DNA of 64,000 nt. Source: Penelope pileata. Lineage: Eukaryota; Chordata; Aves; Galliformes; Cracidae. The notes beneath the pieces are model-generated. The model was not told where the DNA came from. It saw only the letters and a list, made by a program, of their open reading frames with translations, and made no database searches. Made by a program: the position numbers and the translations under genes. The stretch is taken from the NCBI GenBank assembly GCA_013396635.1, contig WBMW01005902.1:558001-622000 (forward strand), given 5' to 3'. Shown piece after piece: positions 51,624 through 62,528 of this stretch. Within the stretch, counting starts at the first letter, position 1; every line of letters begins with the position of its first letter.

Positions 51624-54600
51624 TTAGTTCCCTGTTTTCCTCTGCTGTTCCTGAAGACCTGTGTACCCTTGAACAAAGCTCCAGAATACCATTACCTATA
51701 CTCATGCTATAAATCTCGGGTATAAATTCCCTTTTAATATATTTGCAATCATTTAAACAGCATAAGTCAAGCCTAACTTCCTTTTCCCCTTTTCAGACTT
51801 TTGTCTATGTTTTCTCAGCTCGGACAACAAATGCATTTTTAGCCTGTCTTAACAGAAAACTTAATCAGACCAACATCCCTTTCTGAGACGTAGACCAAAA
51901 GTCCTTCTCTCTAACCCAGCACAGTGCTGATCGTTCCTAAATAATTCTTGATCAACAGTTTACCTAACTTGCTCTTAAAAAAAAATCATGTAGTACCAGA
52001 TTGCAATTCTGGAGTACCTCAGTCCTCCAGGCCTGGAGTCGTGTCACCTACCTTGAAAGGATGTGAAGTCAGGCAAGGTAATTCCCAGGGGTAATTCAGT
52101 ATCTCACTTGAAGGCATGAATTTATTTCGCATTGTTTCACACAGCAGAAATTAACTTATGCATTAGCATCATATATGTTAATAGCCATTGTATATGTTTA
52201 GATGTATTAATTAGTGAATATTATGGCCTCAGCTTTCTGCCAGATTGAGGCAATTTCATCGTCTCTGTGTTAAATGCAAACGCTGAGGCTCAGTAGGTCC
52301 CTGCTGCTGCTGCTATCTCACAGGCACATGGAGGGCTGCCAGCATCTCCCTGCTAATGACATCTGGGTAGCTCCCAGCTGAGTTCTGAAGGGCTCACTGT
52401 AACTCAGCCCATTTGCAGAGAGCCAATACTGTCCTTGAACTTTACCTTTCCTCCACTGTTATTTGACACAGGTGTGTGTCAGCAGCCAGGTGTGGTCAGA
52501 TGTTGGGAGGCACGAGGTGCCAGAGCCCAGCAGTGGCACAGGGAGACCTCCTGCACAGGAGGTGACATTTGCACCGACGTGCCACTTAGAACCATTAGGA
52601 GCTGACAACCTCTGTCCCTTGGCAGGGCTCCGTCCCGCTTGTCAGCGGGCACCACGATGCCCTAACAGACAGGGGAGCGTGCAGCCAGGGAAGCAGAGTG
52701 CAATTCTACAAATGACAAACAATGAACCACGCCACAAAGGCAAAGCACCAGTCGATTGTAATGGCAACATCCATTTCCTTCAGATCAAACACACTTCAGA
52801 AATTTTAAAATATAAAAACTTAAAAACAAGTCAAATTAATCAAAAAAGTGTAAATCCCTTTGTTACTGTCAAAGTTCCAGCTGAATGCCAGCAAGTCCTG
52901 ATTTCACTGTTTGTAAATATTCATACACTCCCACAGCCTGCATGCGGCTGCCCTGTTTCCATGTCTGCCTTTCCCAACATTTTATTTAGATATCAGTGGG
53001 AGTTATCAACACAAAATGGAGCTGTGCTGATCTTCATTGATACACTGTTATCACAAAACACTTGTACCTGCTAACGTCATAACAGAAGCTGAGTGGTAAG
53101 AGTGCCTCTGAAAAGCAGGATCCATCTAAGAGGTAGCAAAGTTGAAGGCAGTGCTTTCACAGATTAGTTACATAAAAGGAAAAGAGAAAAGGCAGCAGCA
53201 GAAGACAAGTATCTAGGGCTGAATTGTTTACTGCCACAATAAAGGGTTTTCCCAACTTACAAAGAAAGAGGAAAGGTCTCCGTGTGTGCTAACACAAGTA
53301 AAAGGGAACTCCAGGTGCCTGCTAGAAAGGTTGAGATGTGAACAATCCCTTCTGCATGCTGTTGGCTATCTGTATGGATACGATTTGTGTATCAGTGTGG
53401 TTCTGGACCAGCCTCAGGTACAAAGGTGTGTGCTTTAAAAGAAGACAGGATTGGTTTGGAAGAAGTATGCCTGAAAATGTCCATGGGAAGATTATTCCAA
53501 AGGAGCATTGTCATATTAAAAATCAGTATATAAAAACAATTGTTTTAACCAACCCAGTTGTAAAACTGAAAGATTCTCATCAAAAGGCTATCTCATTTTT
53601 AATACATATTAAAATTATGCTGTATTTGCATGTTATTTATGGGACTAGTCAGGTGATTAAGTTTCCTTCCAAGCACTCGCACAGTGGTGCAAGGACACTG
53701 ATGTGACACAATGCCCCGTGCCAGTGGACTGGAAGGTGACCTAGTCCATTTTTCTGCCCCACAACAGAAATGTTGACTACTCACAGTTTATATACTTTGC
53801 CTTTTGCATCCATCTTTTAAACAGAGCTGTGCCTGCCACATCTCCCTTCCTTCCTCTAAGCAACCCCACTCCCTCAGCTCCTCACAGACACATCCTGCAC
53901 CCGGTGGCTCTGCCCTCTGCTAGCACTCAGTATCTTGGAGTGAACACTGCCATGAGATCTCGCTCATTCCGTACTGTCCATAACCTGCATTAAGCAGATC
54001 TTTTAAAATATTATGTTTAGGAAGTTAACTGCAACGATCTTCTAATTATTCTTTTCCCTTATAACATTATGTTCCTTGAATGAGAAAATATTCAATAAAA
54101 GCAGAGAAAAACTCGATGGAGCACATAAATAATGACACTACAGCATGTCACCCCTCGCATCTGTTTCATCTTCTTTCCATGCCATTCTTTAACAGGTGCT
54201 CATAACTCTTCCTTCCCAGGCTGTTCTACGTTTTCACTAAAATTGTGTTTCAAACTAACTGAAAAAGCAGATGCCAAAATGATACTGCAAAATAAGCAAT
54301 GAGAACACAAATCTGTTCTCATTGCCGGGACTGCAGTTTTGCGAAACAGTTCAGTGTTTATGGAAAAGCCTGACTCAATGCAAGCGTATATATTTGAAAA
54401 GACAAAATGTGTGCTTTGAATGAGCATGACCACAGGAAATTATAGTTTCAGCTTTATAACCACTTTCCATAATTTCTTTTGCATAATTTCAGCGTCCAGC
54501 TTTCTATTTTACATACATCTCCTACAGGTTTTTGCATCCCCAAAGTAACAGAGGCATTGTATATATCAGCAGCAAACAGCCTGAAAAGCTTGGGGTGGAG

Positions 54601-56891
54601 GGGGGGGAAAGAAAGACAGCAGATGTTTACTTGCATTACAGCAAGAATAAGAATACAAAGAAATAAGCACTGTGACTATGCACACCAAGACTGTGTAAGT
54701 GGCCGAGGCCAGTGGCTGCTGGCTGAGCACCCACAGTCACTTCCATGCTGTTCTACAATGCCAGTAACCACCCCATGCTTGTATCAATCAGGGAGACACT
54801 GTTGGGCATGGAAATAAACATCTCTGTGTGATAAGAACTACCTACATACCACCCTGGCACTCTGCTAGGCTGACACAATTCTGTTGCAACCAAAATATTA
54901 TACCACTGACTGTATTTTACAGATTGACAAATAACTATAGGCTTTGGCTCATTTGTAGAACTTAATAAAGATTTATTTGTATGCTTATAAGAAAATTTAT
55001 ATGATGAAAATGAAAGTCTTTCAAAATACTTGATCATATAATTCTAGGCACAGGAAGAAAAAATAAATGTAATGTGAAATACCATGAAAATATCTTTGGA
55101 GGTATTTTTCAATGCCGTCTTTTCTCCTGATACCTGATACATTTATATGAAAAGAGAAGTGTGAAATCATGACTTTTACAGGGTACAACTACACTGAGGA
55201 ATTCAGCTCCTCTGCAGCAAACTGCTGCTGTGTGGCACAGCCCTCTGCTGGCCCAGCTCTGCCTTAAACACAGGGAGCAGCGCAGCCGCCAGCCCTCGGG
55301 TGCCGGGTGCTGACTGAAGTGCTCCATGGCCACCCCCAGTGCTGAAACAAGTCCCCAGCAGTTTTCTTATTCATGGATGGCTTGACAGCACTTTCCAACT
55401 GCATCACCTTCAATCTGTCAAAGTCACAGGGCATATCATTAGTGCTATGGGGAGGGCACATTTCAGTCACCCCTATTTAGTTGTTACACAGGGAAAACAA
55501 ACCTGAAAGCACAGGCTCCCTTCTCCTCTGCACTGCACATGATCCTGTGCCAATGCCAATAAGTGATGTAATACAGTGTTGAGTGCTCAAGCACATACAG
55601 TCCTAGAGAGAGAAGGGTGATGAACTGGAAAATACAACTCCTGCAGCCCTCACCCAGCCACAGCAGGGAGCGGAACTTCTTAGTGCTGTTCAGTCCTTAC
55701 AGCTGCACTGTGTGCTTCCTGGAGCTAAAGGAGCAGGAGCAAATAAAACGACTGTCAATGCCATCTCTCAAGCAGAGCTACCCCTGAGAGTGGTAACACA
55801 CCAACAGGGTACACACCCGGCAGTGTATAGAGAACATAAGCGTGTGTAGTGAACATGAGCAGATTTCCAGAAGAGCTAAATCACTTTACAGATTCCCAAT
55901 TCCATGCTAGTTTTGGATTGTTCTCTCTCCAGCAGCAAGCACTTCGTGCTATGGCTGTTGTTAATGAAGGAGAAAAGGGAAAGCAGAGAGGGAGAAATGA
56001 AAATAGCATTTCTTCAGTTCCAGGTAAATTCTCCAAAGTCCAAGAGGATTTATTCATGGAGCAAAACAGAAAAGCAGGCATTGGGGCCCTCTGCTTTTCT
56101 TCCTGAACTAAAATGAAAGCTTATAAATCTATTAATTGTCTCAAACCCAAGTTTTTATTTATTTATTTACGGCACCTCACAGCACCAAGGGCCTGAAGCT
56201 GGCAGAGAGGCTCTTTCATTGCAGAGACACAGCAGATCAGCACCTCCAGCCAGCCCTGCCTGCATCCCACGGCCGCTTTCCTTTGCTGAACAAGTTTCTG
56301 AGGGACGCTGGGAACCAACTGCTTTCTGTCTGAGTGGAATGCATTTCTCTCACACAGCCCTTTCCCACTGCAATCATAAAAAGAGTTCTTATGTGCTGCA
56401 GTCTTCCTGCACACTCCAAAGTACGTTTCAGCACCTTGCAGCTGCCCTGTCAGGTAGAAAACAGTCAAATCACGTTGAGCTTTTTGGAGGGAGGCAGTAC
56501 CTGGAAGTTTACCTTGTGACTGTCTGTCACAGATCCATGGAGATCCTCCTAGCCCTGAATGAGTTTAGCAGCTCTTCAATGCACGTTTTGCAGTGTCCCA
56601 GCCCCTGCCAAACACACGGGCTCCCAGCGCTGTGCAGCACTAAGCTCTGGCACAGTGCTACAGCACCCTGCTTGCAACAGCCAACAACCAACTTCAGAAC
56701 GGCCTCACAGACTTTAAGTTACGTCCAATGCAATAAATTAAGACCAAATAAGTTGTTTCGGAGTAGTTCTATCTCCCATTTATGTGCTTTCGGCACTGGG
56801 TTTTAAAGGTCACCCAAGAAGAAGCTCCGCCGCTCCTCAGCAACAGCGACCGTTGGGCCGCCTGGAGGCGCCCGCTCGCGCCACCTGCGGG

Positions 56892-56896
56892 ATTGG
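56892..56896 (-). promoter_or_regulatory. Inverted CCAAT box
   Basis: ATTGG on the plus strand, in the context ggATTGGtgg, is the reverse of the NF-Y CCAAT core and lies 12 bases upstream of the CRE. Confidence 0.55.
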
Positions 56897-56907
56897 TGGA
56901 GTGATGG

Positions 56908-56915
56908 TGACGTCA
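56908..56915. promoter_or_regulatory. Palindromic cAMP response element
   Basis: A perfect TGACGTCA, the consensus full CRE bound by CREB/ATF factors. It is followed directly by GC-box sequence (CCGCCCCGCCCCGC, 56916-56929). Confidence 0.7.
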
Positions 56916-56929
56916 CCGCCCCGCCCCGC

Positions 56930-56950
56930 TGCATCCTGGGAGCTGTAGTC
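56930..56950 (-). promoter_or_regulatory. ZNF143/SBS-like element
   Basis: On the minus strand this reads ACTACAGCTCCCAGGATGCA. It fits the vertebrate ACTACA-TCCCA-ATGC promoter motif bound by ZNF143/Staf, with the expected spacing between its ACTACA and TCCCAG-ATGC parts. It sits just downstream of the CRE and GC boxes. Confidence 0.65.
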
Positions 56951-56999
56951 CCGGCGCCCGCCCCCTGTAGGCGCCTCCCGCTGCGTCACGGAGCTCAGG

Positions 57000-57124
57000 C
57001 GTGGCCCAGCCATGGCCGGGCGGGAAGGCGGGACAGGGGCCGGTACGAGAAGGTGCCGGGCATAGCGATCGGCGCGCTCCGCAGCGGGACCGCCCCACCT
57101 GGGCCAGGTTGAGCCGCCGGGCGT
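57000..57124 (+). other. WDCP: Candidate first (untranslated) exon of downstream WDCP
   Basis: The strong donor GCGT|GTGAGT at 57124/57125 could close a first exon starting within the CpG island. A second candidate donor (CGGG|GTGAGC) lies near 57240. The 5' end is not defined by the sequence. Confidence 0.35.
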
Positions 57125-57440
57125 GTGAGTCTGCCGGCCGCAGCGGGGAGGAGCGCGGAGGGAGGCGGGGGGTATCGGTGCGGGCGGGCCCGCTCAGGGA
57201 GCGGCGGGCGCTGGGGCGGGCGGCTCCCGGAACGCGGGGTGAGCGGCGCGGGCGGGCGGGTTTGGTGCCTGCACCGGGAGCTCGGCTCCGCCGTGGCGGT
57301 GGGGTGCGAGGCGAGGGCCAGGCGGCTGTTGGGGGCTGGGAAGGACGTTCCGAGGGTCATGGGCCATGTGGTGGGCTGAGGGGTGGGGTGTGGGCGCAGC
57401 GTGAGCGCGATGGCCATTGTGCCTGGTTTTGGTTTTCCAG

Positions 57441-57530
57441 GTCTGCCATGTGAAGCAGGAGAGGAGAGCATCCGGCTGGCCGGGGTACCTCATCCATCTC
57501 CTGAGGGGAGCTCCCATCTCCTTCCCCTGG
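57441..57530 (+). other. WDCP: Candidate second untranslated exon of downstream WDCP
   Basis: A 90-nt segment is bounded by a good acceptor (ggttttggttttccag, ending at 57440) and a strong donor (CTGG|gtgagt). It lies between the CpG island and the coding exon at 60022 on the same strand. It is inferred from splice signals only. Confidence 0.4.
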
Positions 57531-60001
57531 GTGAGTGCTGCCCGGCAGAGACCTGCGTTCAGGTTACTTACAGATGAGCGACTCACACTTTGATTTTTCT
57601 GCAAGCAGTGGTTGCTTGAAAAGATTGAGGCCAGTGGCAGTGGAGCTTAGGGAAGAGCCTGGTGGATGCGATACCTCCAGGTCCTCCATCGAGTGCTCTT
57701 CTGTGAGGCAGCATCCAGCGTACTCAGACGTGTCCTTTGGCAGACCTTTACTGAGCAGGCTCTTCAGGATTATCAAATTCAGGGAGCACCTCTCCAAGGT
57801 AACCTGCTCCAGTGCTGAGCTGTCAGTTTTAGTTTCAGTTTTTCCTTCATAGCTGACCTAAATCTCCTTTGTTGAAACTAAGCTGATTATTATCTTGCAC
57901 ACTAGACCTGGAGAACAATGGGTCAGTGCTCTCTCAGCAGCCTGGTTTGTGTTTGCAAGTTTACGCTCACAATCTCCTCCAAACTAAAGGAACCCACTTC
58001 TTGTGTCCTCTGGTCCTTGAACTCTATGAACGAAGCCTTTCCAGCGTCATTGGACTGTGAAACTCAGAACTGGGCACTGAACGCCAGCAGAGCTATCGCT
58101 AGCTCAGGGTAGTGGGGTAATTATCTCCCCGCTGTATGGCATTTCTCTTAAAATTATATTGTCTCCTATTGCAGCTTTTTCACATGACTGAATTATTCAG
58201 TTTGTGATCCATTATTCAATTTATGATCTGTACTGCTATCCAGGCAGTTACACCCAGAGAGCTGTGCATGCCCCATCCCTGGAGGTGCTCGAGGAAAGGT
58301 TGGATGGGCCCTGGGCAGCCTGAGCTGGTGGGGGGCACCCAGCCCATGGCAGGGGGTTGGAGCTGGATGATCGTTAGGGTCCCTTCCTACCCAAACCATT
58401 CTGTGATTCCTGGAGTGCTTTCGCTTCCTCTCCATTACTATTATTCTGCATTTTTATTAGTTTGATGAGAAAGTCATCTCCATCATCATAAACTTAACTT
58501 TTGCTACCTAATTTTAGTCTCTGAAGTTTGCTCTTCCAGTCCTCTTCTTCCAAGTTTGGGATCATCCACAAACAGTTAATTAATATATCAAGAGCCACCC
58601 CTCGTGCACAAACCCTTCCAGTTTGACAGTTTGACTCAAACACTTTCTTGTTGTTTCTCATGTTTCTTACTGAAGCTGCAGCTCATTCTGTGCAGTGACT
58701 TTGTAGCTGAGCGAAATCCTATGGAGAATCTTTAACAAGGAGACCATCAGTTCCTTTGAACTGGCTTCTGTGTATAGAGTAGGGATTACTTGCAGCTCAA
58801 AAATGAGAGATGTGGGTAAAATTCTGAACCTCTCTGAAGTTTCAGTGCCTCACATATTGCTTTTGGATGTCCCAGACATCTGGCTGCAGACTACTGCTAT
58901 CAGTTTCTCCCTCTTGAAGTCATTACACTGTGTAGAGAGATCTAAGAAGGCTTCTGTGGAGACATCAGGCAAATCACCTAACCCATTTTTCAAGAATATT
59001 GGAAAACAAGTTTTCCGTGGTTTTATTTCCTATTTATAAAACAATAATTTCTATTTTGCTGGACACTATGAAAATACTTTTAAAGCAATATCCAAGCAAT
59101 AAGGGTGTCCCCAGAATTACTGCAGATATTTAGAAATGCATGTACATTTTTCTGTGGATATTCAGGTATGTGTACATGCCAGTCTGTGAGCATAGTCAGC
59201 TGCTAACTGCTTTCATCCCTTCTATCCAACAAACAGTGATGAGTTGCAAGATGATTTGTGGACTGTGACAAGAACGCCCAAAAATTCATTTAGGAAAAGG
59301 AGGAGAGAAGGGAAAATAAATAGATAAAAAAGACTAAAAGACTGCATTAGGGGATGTTGAAGGTAGTGAGTCAATCATAAGCTATTGCAGTGCAGCTCAG
59401 GTAGATGGTTCTGTCCCTGCCTGTGGTCTGAGTTCTTTTAAATGTTCTCATACATTTCCTCAGAAAAATCTGCTTTGATTCTCGTTGTCTTCAAAATTAC
59501 ATTTGCTCTTTTAGAGAGGTTTCTGGAATAACCAGACAAGACAAGTGCCTCTTACTTACCCACTTAATACAGGATCAGATTTATAAATAATACATTAATG
59601 CTCTGTTGTACTTGTAAGGGATTACTTTATCTGATCACAAACGGTCGATGAAGCTAAGAATAAGAGGCAGTATTTTGAAAACTTTGAGTACTAAAAGTCA
59701 TTAGACAATATTCTGAGAAGGAGCAACCTGTCAATTAGAATGAAAGGACTGATTTTGTGATGAAAATGCAGCAGCTTAAGCCTTTATAAATAACACAATT
59801 TCTTTCTTTTAAAATTACATTTCACTGTGGAGACAGTATAAACAAACAAAAAAAAAAGTAGGGTTTGGTCTAAGTGTAGATGAACATTATATGTTTTGAC
59901 TTGACTGAAAGGAAGAGTCCAGCACTGGCAGGGTTATAAGCCAAATAATCATACAGATATTTTCTCCTGTCCTGTACAATAATTCTTTTCTTTACTTTTA
60001 G
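57531..60001 (+). other. WDCP: 5' intron of downstream WDCP
   Basis: AT-rich sequence with a plus-strand CR1 3' end at 58246-58410. It ends at a strong acceptor (ttcttttctttacttttag, ending at 60001). No coding exon was seen. Confidence 0.6.
58246..58410 (+). repeat. CR1 LINE 3' end
   Basis: A short copy in the 5' intron of downstream WDCP: 'cccagagagctgtgcatgcc', 'ggttggatgggccctgggca' and the tail 'ccattctgtgattcc'. Confidence 0.9.
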
Positions 60002-60031
60002 ATGTCTCACGGCAAAAAATCATGGAGCTAG
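60002..60031 (+). promoter_or_regulatory. Short upstream ORF overlapping the WDCP start
   Basis: If the exon begins at 60002, its first three bases are ATG. They open a nine-codon reading frame that ends TAG at 60029-60031, in a different frame and overlapping the main ATG at 60022. Such an overlapping uORF could lower translation of the main frame. The -3 context of the upstream ATG depends on the preceding exon. Confidence 0.4.
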
Positions 60032-61899
60032 GAAAGGCAAAGCTTCTGAGAACAGGCCTTAATGCCTTACACCAGGCCATTCACCCTGTGCACGGGATTG
60101 CCTGGACAGATGGGAAACAGGTCATATTAACTTCTTTACATCTTCATAACGGAGAGCCAAAATTCGGTGACTCGAGCGTTGTCGGTCAGTTTGAACACGT
60201 CCATGGACTCTACTGGGGCCCGTGTCCCCCTGATGCCCCAGCCCTGCTTGCTGTTCAACATAAAAAGCATATCACTGTTTGGCAGCTCTGCTTTAATGCT
60301 GCAGAGAGAAATAAGCTCTTAGTTTCTCAGATCTGTGACATCAGTGAGCCGTTCCCAGTGCTTCCCCAAGGTTGCGTGTGGCATCCAAAGAAGGAGATCT
60401 TGGCTGTGCTAACGACGCGGGATGCCTCGGTCTTGCACTCTGTTCATCTCAACAACTGTAGAATTAAAGCAGATATTAAAGGCAGCGGCCTCATCCACTG
60501 TGCTTGTTGGACTAAGGAAGGCAATCGCTTAGTGGTCGGAGTAGGCAGTGCCCTTCACTCTTATATTTGGGATGACGCTCAGAAAACGCTCAGTGCTTGC
60601 TCTTTTTGCCCCATCTTTGATGTCGGTGGCTATATCTGTGCTGTAGAAGCTACACTGAATTTTCAAGTTGCTGTTGCTACTGAGCTTCCTCTGGACAAGA
60701 TCTGTGGCTTAAATGCTGGTGTTGCTTTTGAAGTTCCAGCAAGCATTGAAACAGAATCCTTTCCCTCACAGTCCAGCTTATGTGGTGAGGAAGAGTATTC
60801 CATGGATGGGGGGAAGAAGGCGCTGGACTCTGAGAAGCCCGTGTCTGCGGTTACATCTCCTGTGGATCTGACCCACATCCTCTCTAGCAAGCCAGGTGCT
60901 GATTCCAGTCCTCTGCTTCATCTGAGGCCCAAGGACTACCTAACGGGAAGTGGCCAAGATTCTTCACATCTCATTTTGGTGACTTTTGAAAAAAAGGTGA
61001 CCTCTACCAAAAAAGTTAGCATCCCAGGCATTCTGGTTCCTGATATAATGGCTTTTGACCCCAAGACTCAAACTGTATCGGTCGCCTCCAATACTTGTAA
61101 CGTTATTTTAGTCTATTCACTGACTTCATCCAACTTACCCAATATTCAACAAATTCAGCTAGAGAAAAATGAAAAACCAAAGGGTTTGTGCTTCTTGACC
61201 AATAAATTGTTACTGATACTGGTTGGGAGGCAGAAATTCACTGACCCTGCATTTCTTCCGTCTTCAAGATCAGACAAATACATGATTCGGTTGATGATTA
61301 AGGAACTGATATTTGAAATGAGTCCTTCAACACCTGCATCAGTTAATGGGAGCTCTGCATCCATCAGTGGGAGTTTTAATCTTTCAAACATACCTCATGA
61401 TGTCTCTGCAGATGCTCACCCTCTTAGTCGTGGGCTCTTGATACCAGATCGAGCTGCCATCCAGTCCCCAACCAGCAGAAGAAAACTCATTGAAGAGATC
61501 AAGAGTCCTGGTTATGAGCAGAGCTTGTTGTTGAACACGAGTGACCTCAAAGAAAAAAAGGTTTCCTTGAATTTTCCTTCAGCTGTTGAGTCTCTGGATG
61601 CTGAACGGGTTAATAGGTCTGTGGCACTGTCTACCACATCACTGGCATTTTCTAACAAGCCAACATCTCCAAAAAGACAAATAGAGACAGCTTCCAAAAT
61701 ACCAAATTCTTATAAAAATAACCTGTTAAGTGAAAAGGAAGCGAGTTACTTCTCAAAAAATGTAGAAAAGCTGTCTGGTAACTTTACACAATTACAGCAT
61801 CATGTCTGTGAATTAACTGAGCTGCTAAAATCGGGGAAGAGAAATGTTCCAATGTACCCATCGTCTCAGGAACCCTCTTTTATTAACATCACCTATCAG
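60002..61899 (+). CDS. WDCP: WDCP (C2orf44) downstream copy, large exon; gene continues past window
   Basis: Translation starts at 60022; 60002-60021 is 5' UTR after the acceptor. The exon encodes 626 residues and ends in CAG at a gtaatt donor. This is the same codon and phase as the upstream copy, so the gene must continue into small exons outside the window. The product is the WDCP scaffold-type protein with WD-like units at about 55-90 (ITVWQLC) and 150-187 (HSYIWDDAQ). It has a variable Ser-rich middle and a probable coiled coil near 577-604. Stretches such as DYLTGSGQDSSHLILVTF and SNTCNVILVYS resemble mammalian WDCP, as I recall it, more than the upstream copy does. With its CpG island this copy is the better candidate for the conserved gene. 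In genomic DNA the frame runs on five codons to a TAA. Confidence 0.92.
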
Positions 61900-61979
61900 G
61901 TAATTTTAATACTTTAATGACAAAATGTGTTTACGGATGTGTGGTCTTTGTAAAGCACGGGTTTAAAGTTCTTGTTGGA

Positions 61980-62283
61980 TTGCAGATAGGAAGGTCAGGA
62001 CATCAGTGGCATAAGTGAAACCTGGTGGGAAGAGCTCTGTGACTGCTGTGATTCAGTGCATGGTTATTGGCTCTTCAGGAGGGATGGGCAGGGGTAGCAC
62101 CGTTCATAATGGAGGGGTTGGGTTCCAGGGGGCTTGCAGTTGGCAGTGGTACTGTTGAGAGCCTCTGGGTAAGGGTCAAGGGATAAGCAAATACAGCAGA
62201 TGTTGTCCTCCTGGCTGAGTGGCCCACAGTAGACTCCCACAAATACACTGATTAATTATTCTGTAAGGAATGAAGAGATACCT
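61980..62283 (+). repeat. CR1 ORF2 endonuclease-region fragment (outer element, 5' part)
   Basis: Translates in pieces to D-I-S-G-I-S-E-T-W-W-E and G-Y-W-L-F-R-R-D-G-Q-G-R, the start of the CR1 apurinic-type endonuclease domain, followed by in-frame stops. The element is interrupted at about 62284 by a second CR1 and resumes after it. Confidence 0.75.
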
Positions 62284-62528
62284 CTAGATCAGCCACCCTT
62301 GCCCTGAGGAGAGGGACTTGGGGGGGTGTGTTGACGAGAAACTCAACATGACCCGGCAGTGTGCGCTCGCAGCCCAGAAGGCCAACCGCGTCCTGGGCTG
62401 CATCAAGAGAAGNGGGTGACCTGGTGTAGTGGGAGGTGTCCTTGCCCATGGCAGGGGGGTTGGAACAAGATGATCTCTAAGGTCCCTTCCAACCTGAACC
62501 ATTCTATGATTCTATGATTCTATGATTG
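62284..62528 (+). repeat. CR1 3' end nested in another CR1
   Basis: Holds 'cagcccagaaggccaaccgc' and 'ggtcccttccaacctgaacc' plus a three-unit ATTCTATG tail. A single N at 62413 joins two non-adjacent parts of a typical CR1, so internal sequence is missing. Confidence 0.8.

Larger units (their letters stand above)
47692..56815. other. 3' UTR and intergenic DNA between the WDCP copies
   Basis: AT-rich, non-coding. It holds a bare CR1 tail (octamer repeats) at 51591-51623 and possible old LINE debris near 53700-53950. Open frames at 52463-53074 and 56219-56806 are longer than usual but carry no recognisable domain; I do not call them genes. Confidence 0.6.
56816..57430 (+). promoter_or_regulatory. 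WDCP: CpG-island promoter of the downstream WDCP copy
   Basis: A sharp rise in G, C and CpG between AT-rich flanks lies about 3 kb upstream of the WDCP start at 60022. It packs an inverted CCAAT box, a CRE, GC boxes and a ZNF143-like element into about 60 bases (56892-56950). It lacks an obvious TATA box. This is the layout of a broadly expressed, TATA-less promoter. It could also fire on the minus strand, but no divergent gene was recognised. Confidence 0.8.

Noticed and set aside
56995..57471. Pro/Arg-rich frames of 150 or so codons on both strands of the second CpG island
   Set aside because: Composition artefact of CpG-rich DNA; no domain, and the region is better explained as promoter and untranslated exon.
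60022..61917. Second WDCP copy as a processed retrocopy
   Set aside because: It ends at a splice donor at the same codon as the upstream copy, has an acceptor in front, no poly-A tail and its own CpG-island promoter.
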